A DNA stretch of 64,000 nt from Echinometra lucunter. Taxonomy: Eukaryota > Echinodermata > Echinoidea > Camarodonta > Echinometridae. The stretch is taken from NCBI GenBank assembly GCA_029962745.1, contig CM057154.1, positions 32,612,424-32,676,423 of the forward strand, read 5' to 3'. The position numbers and the translations under genes are program-made. The notes under the pieces were generated by a model. That model ran no database searches. It saw only the letters and a list, made by a program, of their open reading frames with translations, and was not told where the DNA came from. Below, in pieces: positions 63,307 to 64,000 of the stretch; positions within the stretch are counted from its first letter, which is position 1, and each line of letters opens with the position of its first letter.

Positions 63307-63381
63307 CTTGTAGCTTTGTCTTTCTCTTGACTTCCCTTATCGCTGATCTTACTTTCCTGCGGTCATTGAAGTCCCTTGTCT
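63307..63381 (-). CDS. Smoothelin-like exon 1 (of those seen): first smoothelin repeat
   Basis: A 75-nt exon. The acceptor is CTTTCAG before 63381 and the donor is CAAG/GTAAGT after 63307. It enters and leaves in phase 1 and encodes TRDFNDRRKVRSAIREVKRK followed by TKLQ. This matches the core of the smoothelin repeat, where an acidic/aromatic lead-in (xDFxxR) is followed by RR-K-hydrophobic-R-S/A-A-hydrophobic-R-E-hydrophobic. The incoming phase-1 codon can complete as Glu (GAG), giving an E-TRDF start as in vertebrate repeats. Its final G joins AT of the next exon to make Asp. The exon before it, carrying the start codon, is not in the window. Translation continues upstream into the intron without a stop for some distance, but the strong TTTCAG acceptor and family alignment favour this boundary. 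Confidence 0.8.
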
Positions 63382-64000
63382 CTGAAAGCTGCCAATGATT
63401 CAACAGAGATTTGAAATTGAATTGTTTTTCTGAAACTTGTGACTCCATCCTTACCATCTTGATAATGTTTTTCGTTTCACAAAAGACTGCAGACTTAAAA
63501 CTGTTCCATTCACTGTATCTGTACTTTCTCAAAGTAGACTGCAAGGTTATCACTATGTTCCAGTCACAAGAAAGACTACTTCATAAAAGTGAACATATAC
63601 CAGTACTTTTTTAAAACTGCAGTATAAATTTTGTTCTGCTAACTAGAAAGACACCTTTTAAAAAGTCATAAATATCAGTTCTTTTCCATAAAGGACTGGA
63701 AAATTCCTCTTGGAAGTATGCTCATATTAGTTGTTCTCCACAAACATTTCCTCATATCAATTCTTTTCCACAAAAAGTAGGCTTATATCAGCTCTTCTCC
63801 ATGAAAGTTTGCACACAACAGTTCACTTCCATGCAAAATTGGAGAGTTGAATAATATCTTTTGACTATTCGCTTTATAGCCAGCTAGCAGGTACAGTTAC
63901 CAGGAAAATGTTGCTAAGTTCAAATATAGCTCTATTCTCCCACAGCATATGCCCTCCTCCCATGAGCTACGTATTTGACACTGCTCCACACAGTATACAG
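63382..64000 (-). other. Intron upstream of exon 1
   Basis: The upstream exon must lie beyond 64000, or is too small to see here. The stretch holds a degenerate repeat of about 30 bp at 63672-63840. Confidence 0.6.
63672..63840 (+). repeat. Degenerate repeat of about 30-bp period
   Basis: The phrase ATATCAGTTCTTTTCCATAA recurs with changes at 63672, 63724, 63754, 63785 and 63815. The last four are spaced 30, 31 and 30 bases. Confidence 0.7.

Larger units (their letters stand above)
13078..63381 (-). other. Smoothelin-like gene, partial (ten reconstructed exons)
   Basis: Overall extent of the minus-strand gene within the window. Ten exons were placed by AG acceptors and GT donors and by reading phase; junction phases in order are 1,0,1,0,0,0,1,1,1 and all agree, which is unlikely by chance. 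They total 2981 nt, about 993 codons. Smoothelins are actin-associated cytoskeletal proteins with short N-terminal Arg-rich smoothelin repeats, a low-complexity middle and a C-terminal calponin-homology domain. The repeats (exons 1 and 3) and a long Ser/Pro/acidic middle are visible here. The start Met (beyond 64000) and the calponin-homology domain are not. Extra small exons inside the long introns cannot be excluded. Family assignment rests on the two repeats, remembered rather than searched. Confidence 0.75.

Overview
The window is eukaryotic: AT-rich, intron-dominated, with spliced exons on one strand, many microsatellites and C/G homopolymers, short nonautonomous DNA transposons, and a 500-base assembly gap at 8257-8756. 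The repeat landscape and the proteins suggest a marine invertebrate deuterostome, most likely an echinoderm such as a sea urchin. That placement is an inference. I found no bacterial-type genes, rRNA, tRNA or CRISPR array.

One large gene on the minus strand explains nearly all the coding sequence. I rebuilt ten exons by eye, from about 63.4 kb down to 13.1 kb, using splice sites and reading phase: 63381-63307, 52587-52370, 51636-51561, 32620-32502, 24072-23317, 20046-19885, 19158-19110, 18745-18683, 16137-15064 and 13466-13078. Every adjacent pair agrees in phase, giving about 990 codons. Exons 1 and 3 each encode the short Arg-rich helix of the smoothelin family (TRDFNDRRKVRSAIRE and TYEERRRLRAEIRELR), so I call the gene smoothelin-like, a cytoskeletal actin-associated protein. 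The first coding exon lies beyond 64000. The C-terminal calponin-homology domain expected of the family is not seen and probably lies below position 1 or in the gap.

Inside the 19-kb intron between exons 3 and 4, on the same strand, is an unusually long exon (44128-40114). It encodes 1334 acidic residues with a 29-Glu tract. It cannot be entered in frame from exon 3. It is either a separate gene or the first coding exon of a second smoothelin-like isoform from an internal promoter. A GC-type splice donor just before its stop codon is in phase with exon 4 and supports the second reading.

The introns are crowded with nonautonomous DNA transposons. Two families flanked by TTAA have three and two copies. 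A TTAA-flanked foldback element carries a second element nested in it. There is a hAT-like element with an intact 8-bp target duplication, a Harbinger-like MITE, and four other inverted-repeat elements. A local duplication near 25-27 kb preserves empty target sites that fix how one family inserts. A hairpin of about 60 bases recurs four times, with base changes that mostly preserve its stem.
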